DNA of 64,000 nt from Cohnella phaseoli (GTDB taxonomy: Bacteria; Bacillota; Bacilli; Paenibacillales; Paenibacillaceae), in NCBI RefSeq assembly GCF_003386235.1, contig NZ_QRDZ01000032.1, positions 1 through 64,000 of the forward strand, written 5' to 3'. Under the pieces are notes generated by a model, which searched no databases, had not been told where the DNA came from, and saw nothing but the letters and a program-made list of their open reading frames with translations. Position 1 is the first letter of the stretch. Every line of letters begins with the position of its first letter. Positions 31,082-41,672 of this stretch are shown one piece after another. Made by a program: the position numbers and the translations under genes.

Positions 31082-33640
31082 CTAGAGGTTAAAGCCTTCC
31101 CAGGCCAGATCCTCCAAGGCTGCTTGCCGATTTAAACCGGAGACGGACTCTCTCTGCCCCGGCAGCAGCATCAAATAGTTACGGTCCAACACGATTGGTC
31201 CGGTATCGCCCTTCGGCTTCAGGAATACGCCAAGCGCGGCGACCGCCCCTACGTTCTCGACTTCAATCGTATCGCCGACTTGTCTGACGGCGATCTCGGC
31301 CGAGGGCAGGCAGCGCAACGAAGCAAGCGGCGGGGCGCCCTCATTCTCCGCGACCGCGAACAGATAATCGTCGCGCAGCGGTTCCTGGCCGGAGACGGCA
31401 AGCTCCACCCTGAGCAGAAAAACTCCGGCGGCCGCGTCAGCCTGAACTTGCCATTCGATACGCCCGATCGAGAGGACGCCGCTTCCAGCGGATACGACCC
31501 CCTCCAACTGCCGGTTCGCCAGCAATTGACCGCTAAATCTGTAGATCGAAGCCGATACGACGGCTCCGCTGCCGGACGGCAACGCCTCGCCTTGCTCGTC
31601 ATGAAGGTATAGCTCCGCTACGAAACGCTCGCCGGCCCGATAAGAGAGCTTATCGTAACGCGCAGATACAAACCGTGGAGAAAATGCTTTCTTCATCGCA
31701 TAATAAGCCGGCTTCGGCATACCGCCGTATTCGACAAGCGAAGTGTTGGCGCAGTTGGCGAACGGCTCGTTGCCCATCCACACGATGAAGCCCGACGCAG
31801 CGGGTTCCCGCCGTCTAACCGCCTCCGCGGCGTAACGCAGAGACTCCCATTGCAAATAGCGACTCGCTTGCGCGTAGATCTCCAATTCGTCCCGGCTCTC
31901 GCTCCACGGCCCGAACCATTCCCCGAGCTGGTCCCATTGAATCCACCATGCGCCGCGATGCACCCAATACGGGTTATTCCGGTTCGGCGGCCAGACCGTA
32001 AATTCGTCCTTCCACTTATGAAGCGTATCCGCACTCGCCATCCCTGGCGTTCCGGTCTCCGACCGGAACAAGGCATCGTCGCGATTGAAATAGGCGTAAT
32101 GAGCCGTATCGCCTAAGTATTGCCACGGCCCGTGAACGTCGTGATGAACGCCTTTCCCGAAATCGCGTTCCTCCGCGGTGAATCTCGGGCCGGATGCGCT
32201 CGCCGGCAAGAAGGGACGTCCCGGATCGAGTTCGCCGACCAGCCGCTTCAGCATCGCGATGTTGGCATGTCGCTCGTCGACGGGCACGAACCCCTCCCAC
32301 ATCAGCTCGTTGCCGCCGCACCAGAGAAGCAGGCTCGGGTGCGCCCGTTTCTCCAGAATCGCGTGCGTCGCGGCCTGCCTCAAGCGATTCATGAAGCTCT
32401 CCTCGCTCGAAGGACAATTGTTGATGCCGCTAGACGATTGCAGAAAATCCTGCCAGACGAGCAGTCCGTTCGCGTCGCAAAAATCGTAGAACGCCTCGTG
32501 TTCGAATATCGCGCCGCCCCATACCCGCAGTACATTGATATTCATCGCTTTGAACGTACTTAGATCCGCTTCGTAATGCCTTTGCTCGATCGTACCGTAA
32601 AAGGGGGAAATCGGAACCCAGTTGACACCCTTGAGGAAGATTCGTCTCCCGTTTACGACCGCCGTGTAAGGCAGGGCTCCGGCCGGTCCGTTGTCGTTGG
32701 CCGCCATCGCGATCCGTCGGAAACCGACTTTCTTCTCCGCTTCCGCCTGCACGCGTCCACTTTCATCCGTCAATCGCACTTTGGCGGTATACAGGTACGG
32801 CGCGCCTAACCCGGCCGGCCACCACAGCTCCGTCTTATCCAAGCGAATCGACTGGCCTACCGCGTTGATTCCCCCGTTCAAGGACACGATCGCCCGTTCC
32901 AGAGCCACGCATTGTCCGGATGCATCCGCGATTTCGTATTCCGCTAGCAAGTTGCCGGCATACAGAACATCCAACTTTAAGTTAAAATCGACTTCGCCCG
33001 ACTCCAGATCTTCTCCGGGAACCGTTCTCGGGTAAAAATCGACGATCTTCGCCTGGCTGTACGTGCGCACGCCGACGCCTTTCCAAATGCCGACCGGCAC
33101 GATTCGCGGACACCAGTCCCACACGTAGTTGAACCGCGATTTGACCATGTCGATCCGTTCCGTGTACCCGTATTGTCCGTCCACTTCCGGAGTCTGATAG
33201 AAAAGCACGTACAAGTGGTTGGGACCGTCCTTGGCCGTTCTGATGCAGGAGGTCACATCGATGATATGCGGCGTGAACATGCCTTCGAAAGAGGCGACCT
33301 TCGTCCCGTTCAGCATGATTTCTCCTGCGTAATCCAGCCCCTCGAATACCAATTCACAGCGGCTTTCGACCCAACCGTCCGGCAGCTCGAACGTCTTCTC
33401 GAACGCCCATTCGCGGTTGCCCACCCACTCGGACTCCAGGCTCCTGAGCCCGATATTCGGATCGGATATTCGGCCCGCCCTTAGCAAGTCGGCCTGAACC
33501 GCGCCCGGAACGGCCGCGGGCAGCGGACCTACCGCCGGAGGAAAGGCGGTTCCGAGCTCCATCGACACCGTAAACTTCCATTGATTCCGGTACCAGCCGG
33601 TCAACGTCCAGTCGCTGCCGTTTAATGAGTGGTTTTTCAA
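31082..33640 (-). CDS. GH2 beta-mannosidase
   Basis: An 852-residue cytoplasmic enzyme releasing mannose from the non-reducing end of beta-1,4-mannosides. It follows the GH2 plan: jelly-roll sugar-binding domain (about 1-190), Ig-like domain (to about 300), TIM barrel (about 310-610) and C-terminal beta domains. The acid/base Glu445 lies in 'LLWCGGNELMWEG' and the nucleophile is probably Glu528 in RSETGTPGM. 'GVNWVPISPF' and 'WGGAIFEHEAFYDFCDANG' are typical of beta-mannosidases. Starts at TTG with GAGGTG about 7 bases before. Part of locus B together with GH38 and GH36, pointing to mannose- and galactose-containing glycans. Confidence 0.9.
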   Translation of the reverse strand: MKNHSLNGSDWTLTGWYRNQWKFTVSMELGTAFPPAVGPLPAAVPGAVQADLLRAGRISDPNIGLRSLESEWVGNREWAFEKTFELPDGWVESRCELVFEGLDYAGEIMLNGTKVASFEGMFTPHIIDVTSCIRTAKDGPNHLYVLFYQTPEVDGQYGYTERIDMVKSRFNYVWDWCPRIVPVGIWKGVGVRTYSQAKIVDFYPRTVPGEDLESGEVDFNLKLDVLYAGNLLAEYEIADASGQCVALERAIVSLNGGINAVGQSIRLDKTELWWPAGLGAPYLYTAKVRLTDESGRVQAEAEKKVGFRRIAMAANDNGPAGALPYTAVVNGRRIFLKGVNWVPISPFYGTIEQRHYEADLSTFKAMNINVLRVWGGAIFEHEAFYDFCDANGLLVWQDFLQSSSGINNCPSSEESFMNRLRQAATHAILEKRAHPSLLLWCGGNELMWEGFVPVDERHANIAMLKRLVGELDPGRPFLPASASGPRFTAEERDFGKGVHHDVHGPWQYLGDTAHYAYFNRDDALFRSETGTPGMASADTLHKWKDEFTVWPPNRNNPYWVHRGAWWIQWDQLGEWFGPWSESRDELEIYAQASRYLQWESLRYAAEAVRRREPAASGFIVWMGNEPFANCANTSLVEYGGMPKPAYYAMKKAFSPRFVSARYDKLSYRAGERFVAELYLHDEQGEALPSGSGAVVSASIYRFSGQLLANRQLEGVVSAGSGVLSIGRIEWQVQADAAAGVFLLRVELAVSGQEPLRDDYLFAVAENEGAPPLASLRCLPSAEIAVRQVGDTIEVENVGAVAALGVFLKPKGDTGPIVLDRNYLMLLPGQRESVSGLNRQAALEDLAWEGFNL

Positions 33641-33674
33641 CTTACGTCACCTCTATCTTCCCGTCGATTAGCGG

Positions 33675-35006
33675 CTACAGGTTGTCGGCAACGACTTTAT
33701 TGGTCCCCGTGGCCCCGTCATAAATCCCGCTGCCGGATTCGGACGTATCGTTATCCGTGACGATGTAGTAATTCAATACGCGGGTTCCGTCGTCGAACAG
33801 TCCGATGCCGTTCCGGTCGTAATCGCTGTATACGCGATTATTGCTGACGATGACATGCTTGCCGCCTTCGATCTGCACGCTGTCGCAAGTCGTGCAATTG
33901 CCGGCATTCAAGCGGTTATAGACGACATTGCGCTCCAGCATATTCCCCGTAATCGTCACGTTGTCTCCCATGGAGAAAATGCCCTGAAGCTGCTGATCGC
34001 CAATCCGGTTATCCGCGATCGTAATTCGACTGGCTCCCGCCTCGATCAGGATTCCTCTGCGAGTCGCCGTCCCCTCTTCGTCTCCCGCGCCAATCCAGGA
34101 ATCCGCCACCGTTACGCGAGAGGAGCTGCCGGCGATATAGATTTGCTGGTGATGCGCATTCTCGATAATGCAGTTGACGATGTAACGGGCAAACCCGGTG
34201 CCCCCGCTCACGATGCCATAGTTATACGCCGCTCCGTTAATGACGGTCGTCGTGTCGATATTGATACCGTTCGAATCCCCTTCCATCAACACGCCTACGT
34301 TGGTCGGCTCCAGAAAGTTGGCCGACATTTTGTAATCCGCTCCCGACCAGAAAACGACGTTAGCACCCGGAAAAACCGCATTTCCCCGCATACTGCCGCT
34401 TACCATCACATTCGAGTTGAGGATATTGGCAAACTGCGTATTAAATCCCGTTGCGCCCTTCACACCGACGGAAATGCCGTAACCGGCATTGTACACTGTA
34501 ACGCCGTCTATCGTCGTAAACCGGGCATACTCGACTCGGATTCCATAGGAAGGAGAATTCGCGACATCCGAGTTCGGGGCGACGGAACGATCGACCGTCA
34601 GGTTTTTCACTTTGTTATGCGTGGTCTGATGCATATCCGTCGTATGGCCGATATGGATCACCGCATCCGTGCTTTTGTCGAGAAAAATGGCCGAGCCTTT
34701 TCCCGTGCCTTCGAGTTGCACGTTATGACCGGTCACGCGCAGAGTCGAACTGATCTTGTAGCTCCCCTTCGGGAAAAAGACGACTCCGCCGCCCGCGCTT
34801 TGGGCATCGTTAATCGCGCTCTGAATAGCCGTCGTATCATCGGTCGTGCCGTCGCCAGCCGCATTATACGGCGCGGCTTTGACGTTGTAATCGGAGCCGC
34901 TTGCCGCTTCGGCTCTCGGAGGCACCACGCCGATAACCCCCCAAATCACCAACGCTGCCAGAAGGGCAGCCGTTATTCTGTTTGAAATCATCCGATATCC
35001 TACCAT
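33675..35006 (-). CDS. Secreted right-handed beta-helix (pectate-lyase superfamily) protein
   Basis: About 443 residues. The ATG at 35006 has GGAGG 10 bases upstream and starts a signal peptide ('AALLAALVIWGVIGVVPPRA', cleavage after AEA). The mature N-terminus shows the pectate_lyase_3 signature ('APYNAAGDGTTDDTTAIQSA', then GGGVVFFPKGSYKIS). Many short parallel strands with Asn ladders follow ('ITIADNRIGDQQLQGIFSMG'). Such beta-helices act as lyases, hydrolases or epimerases on polysaccharides; the exact activity is unclear. The only secreted enzyme of locus B, placed between GH36 and GH2. Confidence 0.82.
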   Translation of the reverse strand: MVGYRMISNRITAALLAALVIWGVIGVVPPRAEAASGSDYNVKAAPYNAAGDGTTDDTTAIQSAINDAQSAGGGVVFFPKGSYKISSTLRVTGHNVQLEGTGKGSAIFLDKSTDAVIHIGHTTDMHQTTHNKVKNLTVDRSVAPNSDVANSPSYGIRVEYARFTTIDGVTVYNAGYGISVGVKGATGFNTQFANILNSNVMVSGSMRGNAVFPGANVVFWSGADYKMSANFLEPTNVGVLMEGDSNGINIDTTTVINGAAYNYGIVSGGTGFARYIVNCIIENAHHQQIYIAGSSSRVTVADSWIGAGDEEGTATRRGILIEAGASRITIADNRIGDQQLQGIFSMGDNVTITGNMLERNVVYNRLNAGNCTTCDSVQIEGGKHVIVSNNRVYSDYDRNGIGLFDDGTRVLNYYIVTDNDTSESGSGIYDGATGTNKVVADNL

Positions 35007-35049
35007 CTTGTTCGTTCCTCCCATGAGTTGAATTTTAATAGCCGTACAT

Positions 35050-37155
35050 CTAAATTCGAGTGCAATCTACAACCAGAACGCCTGGCGCATCCGGGATCGC
35101 CAGCATTAATCCGCGCTGCAGCTCTTCACCCGTTAGGACGCCGATTTCCTCATGACCAAGCACGTCCAGCAAACGGTACGTTCCGCTTGCGTCCACCCAG
35201 GGAAAACGAACCGTCTCCTCCTTTAGCCCGCTTGTCTCCGGCCGAAATAGAAGAACCCAGCCCTCTCCCTTCTCTGACACCTTGGCCGCCCCGTCCCAGA
35301 TCCCGGAAGCGGACGCAACCCTTCCGCCCTCCGTCGAATACGGCTCATAGCGGCGATCCGCATGCTCCCGGCAGTCCGGAGCGCGAAGCGAATCGGAAAC
35401 CCGGAAGAAGTCGTAGACATCAAGCTTGCCGCGATAAGATTTGACCCAATCGATCCAATAACGGTAATGCGCCTTGTCTTCCTCCGACAGCTGCCGCAAA
35501 TCCCCGTAATACAAGCCGTGCGCAAGAAGCGCCGACCAGAAGCCGTAGCTCTTCGCCAGCGGGTCCGTCAAGTGACAAGAGCCGAAATTCAGTGTGTAGC
35601 TGGGGACGATCCGACTCCGGTTATGGATAATCCGGCGAAGCGGCTCCAGCCATCCGGTGTCTTGATTCGTGACCCAGTTCTGATGAGCATGCTGGATGTG
35701 GGCCAAGTCGGTCCCGTGCAAAACCCCGTATAGCTCGAAGGACAAATCGACGAGACAATCCGGGTTTCTGCGCCTGATCTCGTCCATGATCCGGAACATG
35801 CTGCGGTAAATGCCCAAATGCGAGGATTTCGCAGTCGGATGATGATGGTCTTGAGCATGGCACCCGATCGATTTCCCGGGATTATAGGGATCGCGCACCG
35901 ATGCCAGATCGAGCTTGAGCAGCGAAACTCCGTATCGTTTGACGACGGTATCGATTTGATCGATGATCCAATCGGCGTAGCCGGAGTCCAAGCACATGAT
36001 TTGCGTATCCGTCCAGCCGACCATAAAGCTTCGTCCGCCGTCTTCGTCGATCTGTCTCCATTCGGGATGGCTCCGTGCGATTTCCGAATCGACATGAACG
36101 TTCGGGACGGACATCCACAGCCCCAGCTTCATGTTATGTTTGCGGCAAGCCTCGACGACCGGCTCGAGACCGTTCGGAAACTTCCGCGGATGCGGGCGGT
36201 AATCGCCGTGGTCCACATGCCAGCCAAAGTCGAGTTGATAAGCGTCGACCCCCAGTTCCGCCGCGATCCGGATATTTTCCAGCACGATCTCTTCCGTAAT
36301 TTCGCTTTGAAAAGTTTCCCAAGTGTTGACCGTAAAAGTCGGAATGTCTCGCGCCCTGGCAATCGCCAGAATATTTCCCACGAAATCGCGGAACGGGCCA
36401 TCCACCGCGTCCTGCAAGCCTCCCGCGAACGGAAGCAGGAACCCTGCGTCCGTCTCGAACGATTCGCCCTCTTCCAAAACCCACTCAAAGACGGTTTCTT
36501 CGTTGAAGTTGTACGCGATTCGCATCCGGTCCGGTTCCCGGAACAGCTCCAGCCGCTTCATGGAGCCGGGTGCTTCGGTCGCGACCAGAATGCCGGCATC
36601 AAGCTCGGGCCATACGACCCCCATCGCGCTTTCGTCCATGTTGTCGGCGGCTTCCAGTGAATTTCTAGTGAAATATTGATGACATACGCTCCTGCCTTCG
36701 CCGGAGGCGAGCCGCAAATCCTCCCAAGTCATGTACTGAAGCCGCAGCGGATCCGGAAACTGGTTGCGAACCCGGATTCTCTTGCGGATGACGGGATAGT
36801 CCCGGTAGACGTCGAACGCCAATTCGACATGCAGATTGCCTCGCGATTCATCCCACGGCTCCGGTCCGAACGGCTTGAAGACCTGCTCTTCTGACGGTTT
36901 CAGCTCCAATCGGAAAATCCATCTCTCCCCTTCGGCGAATTTCGTCGTTTCATGAGCAACGCAGCGGAAATGCTCGCACTGGAAAAACCTCATCGATTCC
37001 TTCATATAACCGGCGAAAGCAAACTCGTATCCGCCTTCTTGCAGCAACTCGATGCCGCGGTACCCGAGGGATGCCGTTCGAAGCGTTCCGGCCTCGTCGA
37101 TCGAGATCGATCTCCGAAAACCGTTTGTCTCCAATTCAAAGGTTAGGGGTTGCAC
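35050..37155 (-). CDS. GH36 alpha-galactosidase
   Basis: A 701-residue cytoplasmic enzyme with an N-terminal beta-supersandwich (about 1-270), a TIM barrel (about 280-600) and a C-terminal beta domain. In the barrel 'DAYQLDFGWHVDHGDYRPHP' and 'KLGLWMSVPNVHVDS' are followed by the nucleophile Asp416 in 'SLLKLDLASVRDP', and later HGTDLAH and 'NLGSCHLTDP'-type segments. Starts at GTG (37155), with GAGGAAGTG just upstream; it overlaps the end of the GH38 gene by 13 bp, indicating coupled translation. Removes alpha-linked galactose, probably from imported oligosaccharides. Some relatives act on alpha-N-acetylgalactosaminides. Confidence 0.85.
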   Translation of the reverse strand: MQPLTFELETNGFRRSISIDEAGTLRTASLGYRGIELLQEGGYEFAFAGYMKESMRFFQCEHFRCVAHETTKFAEGERWIFRLELKPSEEQVFKPFGPEPWDESRGNLHVELAFDVYRDYPVIRKRIRVRNQFPDPLRLQYMTWEDLRLASGEGRSVCHQYFTRNSLEAADNMDESAMGVVWPELDAGILVATEAPGSMKRLELFREPDRMRIAYNFNEETVFEWVLEEGESFETDAGFLLPFAGGLQDAVDGPFRDFVGNILAIARARDIPTFTVNTWETFQSEITEEIVLENIRIAAELGVDAYQLDFGWHVDHGDYRPHPRKFPNGLEPVVEACRKHNMKLGLWMSVPNVHVDSEIARSHPEWRQIDEDGGRSFMVGWTDTQIMCLDSGYADWIIDQIDTVVKRYGVSLLKLDLASVRDPYNPGKSIGCHAQDHHHPTAKSSHLGIYRSMFRIMDEIRRRNPDCLVDLSFELYGVLHGTDLAHIQHAHQNWVTNQDTGWLEPLRRIIHNRSRIVPSYTLNFGSCHLTDPLAKSYGFWSALLAHGLYYGDLRQLSEEDKAHYRYWIDWVKSYRGKLDVYDFFRVSDSLRAPDCREHADRRYEPYSTEGGRVASASGIWDGAAKVSEKGEGWVLLFRPETSGLKEETVRFPWVDASGTYRLLDVLGHEEIGVLTGEELQRGLMLAIPDAPGVLVVDCTRI

Positions 37156-39926
37156 AAGATCACTTCCTCTTCTCGTGATGAAAAAGATAACTCGATCGTC
37201 TCCAGCTTTTTCCCGCCTATCGATGCGGAAATACTCGTCCCATCCACGCGGATCTGTTCGAAGCGGCGTTCGTCCAGATCAACGCGATAGGCAGCGTCAA
37301 TCGGTTGGTGAAACTCCAGCTTGCATGACTTCTCTGTGTCCGTCGCGTTGAACAACCGCACGATGACGCGTTCCTCGCGGTCTTCCCCCGCTTTGACGGC
37401 GGAGACTTGCACGCCGTCCGAGCCCTCCACCGTAAGGAACGAAGCCGTCGCAAGAAAAGAACCGGTATAATGAAACGGGTCCTCCCGAACGACCTTGCAA
37501 CGATCGCGGTCGACGGTACGGGGTTCCTGGACATAGGACTGCCAGCCTTTCCATAGTTTTTCGGCGAACGCGTCCCCCGGGGAGTAAGGATATACCGCGT
37601 ATTCGAACGTCAGCTCTTGCAGGAGCTGTCCGCTGTCATCGCCGTCGCTCAGAACCTCCTTGTGCGTCGACCGGTACAAGGTTAACGACGCGGTCACGTC
37701 TTGGTCTTCCGACATCGCCGCCTCGTACAGCCCTTTGCTCAGAATGGCGAGACCCGCCTTGTCGTCGTGAACGGCCACGATGCCGTTATGGGGAACGACT
37801 TCCGAAGCCGTCTCCAGGTAATCCCGGTAATCCGGACGCCCAAGCGAGCGTTTCACTAGATCGAACGGCGTACTCGTATAATAATGGTCCGCTTCCCGGC
37901 CTGTCGGGAATTTCAGCGAGAGCCGGTGATCCCGGGCGGCATTTGCGACTTTCGTACGGAAATGGACGACCGGATCGTCTTTGCGAAGCTCGATCAGTGT
38001 CTCGATGGCAAGCTCGGTCGATTCGGCGCTTCGCTGCAGTCCTCCGGGAACCGCGCCAACCGGAACGCGCAGCCCCAGGTTCACCACGATGATTGTCACC
38101 AGAGGACCGTCCGACCGGATCGAGATGCCGGCGTTCCCTCCCAGCGAAGTATATACGGAATCAAGCGCCGGAGCCGCGCGGTTCCACCCTTCCCCGACAT
38201 CGCCGTCGTCTTCGAAACGGTGCAGACCCGAGAAAGCTTCTCCCGTCGCATGATCGAGAACCGTTACGGAGCCGTCCCCATGAACCGTTAAGCGAACCCT
38301 GCCGTTATCCCAGGACCGTCCGTCAACTCGCATCGTCCCCGGATTCCGAACGGGAACGGCCAACGCGTATCCGGCGTATTCTCCCGCGCCAGGGGGCTTG
38401 GACGAGATCGTCCGAATGCCGAACGTCCGGTATCCGAAGGAAGGAACGCTCGCGGATACGGCGACCCGATACCAATCTGCGGCTTCCGCATAGGGAATAT
38501 CTCGGTAAGGTCTCCAGGTGTGCGTCGCGTTTTTCTTGACGTCAAGCAACTGATAAGGAAGCTCTTCCCCGTTCTCTCCATAAATCCGGAATCCGTCTGC
38601 GCCGACGGTAGGGCCGGGCAAACCCGTCTTCGCATCGGCGGGAAGGAAGAATTCGAGAGCTATGACGCCGGAGCGCTCGAAACGGGACGGATTGAAGGCC
38701 GTCACGATCCGCTCCCCGGTCAAAGCGGAAGCATCGATATGATTCGATATGAAACGCAACTGCTCCCGAATGATGCCTTCCGACAGCAACCGGCTTTGAT
38801 CGAACCGGTACTCCATGTCCTTGTGGACCTGGCGAATTGAACAGCCGCAGATTGAGTCGTGCGGATGGTTCTGCAGCAGGAATTCCCATGATTTCTCGAG
38901 AAACCGCGCCGGATAGGCCTTGCCCGACTTCAGCCGGGTAAATACGCTCCACGGCTCCGCCCATGTTTCCAGAAGCTTCTCCGCTTTCCAGTTCGCCTGC
39001 TTCAAAGGAATGCGGGAGGACAGCACATTGGCAAGCACCATGTTATTGAGTCCCGCCTGCCCGGGCGACCTTTGTTCCCCGACTAGCAGCTCCAGTTCCC
39101 CCAGCTTCGGCCGCAGCTCGTCCAAATACCGCTCCAGCGTGGAATGTTCGAAGGAGACTCCCACATCCGGAAGCCCGTTCAGCGTTCGGATCAGATTCGG
39201 AAGCTGCGGTTCGACCTCCACATGGTCCACGCCGTCGAGTCCCAGCCCCAAGCCGGTCGTCCCCCGCGCGCTTTTGTAGCTGCGCATCTCCAAGGCCCGC
39301 TCCTTCAACTTCTCGCTATCATACTGAAACCCGGACGACGCGAACGGCCAACGGAAGAAAAAGTAAAAGTCGCCGTAGGAGCGGTCCTCATCCAATTTCA
39401 GCGCGAAAACGACGGAACCGTCCGCTCCTTCCCACTGCAGCTCAGACGCCTGGTCCTTTCCCTTGAAGCCGCGGAAGAGTACCGCGTTGTCGATGCCGAA
39501 GCCGCGAAGCAGCTGGGGAAGCTGGCTGTTGTGTCCGAAGATGTCCGATACGTATCCGCTTTTGAGCGGCTCTGCCCCCCAGCTCCTCGCGCGGCGAAAA
39601 CCCGCCAGCAAATTCCGGATCAGGGACTCCCCGCTAACGAGAAATTCATCCGGCATGACGTACCAAGGCCCCACCGAAATTCTTCCCGCCTGAATGAGCG
39701 CAAGCAGGCGGTCTTTATTTTCCGGCCGTATCTCCAAATAATCATCGACGAGGATCGTATGGCCGTCCATCATGAAATAACGATATTCAGGATCGTTCTC
39801 CATCACGTCCAGAAGCTCATCGATCAGATAAACCAACCGTTTGCGGAATCCCTGAAAATCCTGGTACCATTCCCGGTCCCAGTGCGTATGGGAAACGACG
39901 TGTATTTTGGTAAGCGACGGTTTCAT
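37143..39926 (-). CDS. GH38 alpha-mannosidase
   Basis: A 927-residue cytoplasmic retaining alpha-mannosidase. Metal-binding HTHWD (residues 13-17 in SHTHWDREWY) and the nucleophile Asp128 in 'SGYVSDIFGHNSQLPQLL' are present, as is 'HPHDSICGCSIRQVHKDMEY' at the helical domain. Beta-sandwich domains fill the C-terminal half, ending in 'ETIELSFSSREEEVILCNP'. Family members cleave alpha-1,2/1,3/1,6-mannosides such as N-glycans and mannosylglycerate-like compounds. The gene follows the permease by 22 bp. With beta-mannosidase and alpha-galactosidase in the same operon the target may be a mixed plant or fungal glycan. Confidence 0.92.
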   Translation of the reverse strand: MKPSLTKIHVVSHTHWDREWYQDFQGFRKRLVYLIDELLDVMENDPEYRYFMMDGHTILVDDYLEIRPENKDRLLALIQAGRISVGPWYVMPDEFLVSGESLIRNLLAGFRRARSWGAEPLKSGYVSDIFGHNSQLPQLLRGFGIDNAVLFRGFKGKDQASELQWEGADGSVVFALKLDEDRSYGDFYFFFRWPFASSGFQYDSEKLKERALEMRSYKSARGTTGLGLGLDGVDHVEVEPQLPNLIRTLNGLPDVGVSFEHSTLERYLDELRPKLGELELLVGEQRSPGQAGLNNMVLANVLSSRIPLKQANWKAEKLLETWAEPWSVFTRLKSGKAYPARFLEKSWEFLLQNHPHDSICGCSIRQVHKDMEYRFDQSRLLSEGIIREQLRFISNHIDASALTGERIVTAFNPSRFERSGVIALEFFLPADAKTGLPGPTVGADGFRIYGENGEELPYQLLDVKKNATHTWRPYRDIPYAEAADWYRVAVSASVPSFGYRTFGIRTISSKPPGAGEYAGYALAVPVRNPGTMRVDGRSWDNGRVRLTVHGDGSVTVLDHATGEAFSGLHRFEDDGDVGEGWNRAAPALDSVYTSLGGNAGISIRSDGPLVTIIVVNLGLRVPVGAVPGGLQRSAESTELAIETLIELRKDDPVVHFRTKVANAARDHRLSLKFPTGREADHYYTSTPFDLVKRSLGRPDYRDYLETASEVVPHNGIVAVHDDKAGLAILSKGLYEAAMSEDQDVTASLTLYRSTHKEVLSDGDDSGQLLQELTFEYAVYPYSPGDAFAEKLWKGWQSYVQEPRTVDRDRCKVVREDPFHYTGSFLATASFLTVEGSDGVQVSAVKAGEDREERVIVRLFNATDTEKSCKLEFHQPIDAAYRVDLDERRFEQIRVDGTSISASIGGKKLETIELSFSSREEEVILCNP

Positions 39927-39948
39927 GCACTCATGCCTTTCATAGGGT

Positions 39949-40776
39949 TTATCCTTTAATAGCCCCGGCGTTGATTCCGTCCATGAACGGCTTCATGGCG
40001 AACAGGAAAAGAACGACCAAGGGAATCGATGCCAAAGTATAGCCGGCCATCATGACCGTAAACTGATTGCTTCCCGGCTTGTCGACCAGAAAGGCCAACC
40101 CGATCGGCAGCGTCCGCAGACTGTCTCTACTGATCGTAACCAAGGGCCACAAAAAATCGTTCCAGGTTCGCAGAATGCTGAGAATGCTGACCGTCGCGAT
40201 CATCGGAACGGTTAACGGAAGCACGAGCTGAAGCAGAATGCGAATTTCCCGGGCTCCGTCGATCCGCGCGGCTTCGATCAACCCCTGGTCGATGCTTTCG
40301 AAGAATGTTCGAAGCAGCAGCATGGCGAAGGCGAGACCCACCGCGATGCCGGGCAGAATCAAAGCGCTGTGGGAATTGAGCAGTCCCAAGTCCCGCACGA
40401 GAAGATACGAAGGGACGAACGTAAGAACGATCGGAATCATCATCGTCGCCAATAGGACCTGGTATAGGATCGCCTTGCCGGGAAAAGTGAACCGAGCGAA
40501 GATGTAGGCGGAGCCGGCGCTGACGAACAGAATGCCCGCTACCGTCAACAGCGACACCTTGACGCTGTTCCCGATATAGGGAAGCACCTTCGGCGCGGCA
40601 GTCCTGAAATTCTCGAAATGAACAGCCGTGAAATCCGGCAGGAAAAAGTTGATCGCGAGAGAACCGGTAGACTTCACGGAGGTGAACAGCATGAACAAAA
40701 TCGGGTAGAACGTGGCTGCCAGCATCAGAATGACGAAAGCGTATCGGATGATCTCGGCTGTTTTACGCATGCTCAT
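39949..40776 (-). CDS. Carbohydrate ABC transporter permease (MalG-like)
   Basis: A 275-residue six-helix inner-membrane permease of the CUT1 family. EAA loop 'LIEAARIDGAREIRILLQLV' (about residues 169-188) and the ending 'KPFMDGINAGAIKG'. GGGGAG precedes the ATG. Its start overlaps the stop of the MalF-like gene (ATGA), as expected for translationally coupled permeases. Confidence 0.92.
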   Translation of the reverse strand: MSMRKTAEIIRYAFVILMLAATFYPILFMLFTSVKSTGSLAINFFLPDFTAVHFENFRTAAPKVLPYIGNSVKVSLLTVAGILFVSAGSAYIFARFTFPGKAILYQVLLATMMIPIVLTFVPSYLLVRDLGLLNSHSALILPGIAVGLAFAMLLLRTFFESIDQGLIEAARIDGAREIRILLQLVLPLTVPMIATVSILSILRTWNDFLWPLVTISRDSLRTLPIGLAFLVDKPGSNQFTVMMAGYTLASIPLVVLFLFAMKPFMDGINAGAIKG

Positions 40777-41672
40777 GAGACTTTCTCCCCGCTTTCTTTC
40801 GACAATCTCATGCTAAGCAAAGACAGAATGAAAATGAACGCGAATAGGGAAACGCCGATGGCGGACGCATATCCGTAACGGCCAAACAGGAAAGCATTTT
40901 TGTAAAGCAATATGCCCGGCACGACGGAGGCGTCCATCGGCCCGCCCTGCGTTAGTAGAAACACGTTGTCGTAGTTTTGGAGCAGGGAAATCAGCGATAG
41001 CAAAAGCAGAATTCTCGTCTGTCCGGCCAACATCGGAATTTCCAAATGCCACAGCGTCCTCCACGAGGTAGCGCCGTCGATTTTGGCGGCTTCGTACATT
41101 TCCTTCGGGATCTGCAGAAAACCGGCTAAATAGATCAGCGTATTGGCTCCGTTGAGCCAAGGGAATCCGGCGAACACGATGGCGGTCACCACGACCGTTA
41201 CGTCGCCCAACCAGGCCTGCTGCAAAAAATCCAATCCGACGAGACCCAGAAGCCGATTCACCAGCCCTTCCGGTTCGTAGAACTTCTTCCAGAGCAGATA
41301 CCCGACGATCGCGGGAATGAGCGACGGCACGATAACGAAAATCCGCATGACGTATTTGCTTTTCGCGCTCCGGATATGGTGTATAACCCAGGCCATCAAG
41401 AAGGAAATGCCGACGGCCTGGAGGATCCCCGCGACAGCCAAGATCAGAATGTTTCTCACCGCGCGCCCCAAGAGGGGCTCGTTCCAGAACAATTCCCGGT
41501 AATTGTCGAAGCCGACAAATTCCGTACGGTTGCCCCCCGACCAATCGAGCAACGAAATCTGGAATCCGCGCAAGAAAGGATAGAAGATGAAGAGCGCGAT
41601 AAACGCAAAAGGAATAAGCAAAAACAGATAAAGGTACCGAGCTTTATAGACCGATTTCAATGTATGGCGCAT
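40773..41672 (-). CDS. Carbohydrate ABC transporter permease (MalF-like)
   Basis: A 299-residue six-helix permease of the CUT1 family; EAA loop 'YEAAKIDGATSWRTLWHLEI' at about residues 192-211 and 'QNYDNVFLLTQGGP' after it. GGAGAGG before the ATG. Second gene of the locus B transport unit, followed at once by the MalG-like partner. Confidence 0.92.
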   Translation of the reverse strand: MRHTLKSVYKARYLYLFLLIPFAFIALFIFYPFLRGFQISLLDWSGGNRTEFVGFDNYRELFWNEPLLGRAVRNILILAVAGILQAVGISFLMAWVIHHIRSAKSKYVMRIFVIVPSLIPAIVGYLLWKKFYEPEGLVNRLLGLVGLDFLQQAWLGDVTVVVTAIVFAGFPWLNGANTLIYLAGFLQIPKEMYEAAKIDGATSWRTLWHLEIPMLAGQTRILLLLSLISLLQNYDNVFLLTQGGPMDASVVPGILLYKNAFLFGRYGYASAIGVSLFAFIFILSLLSMRLSKESGEKVS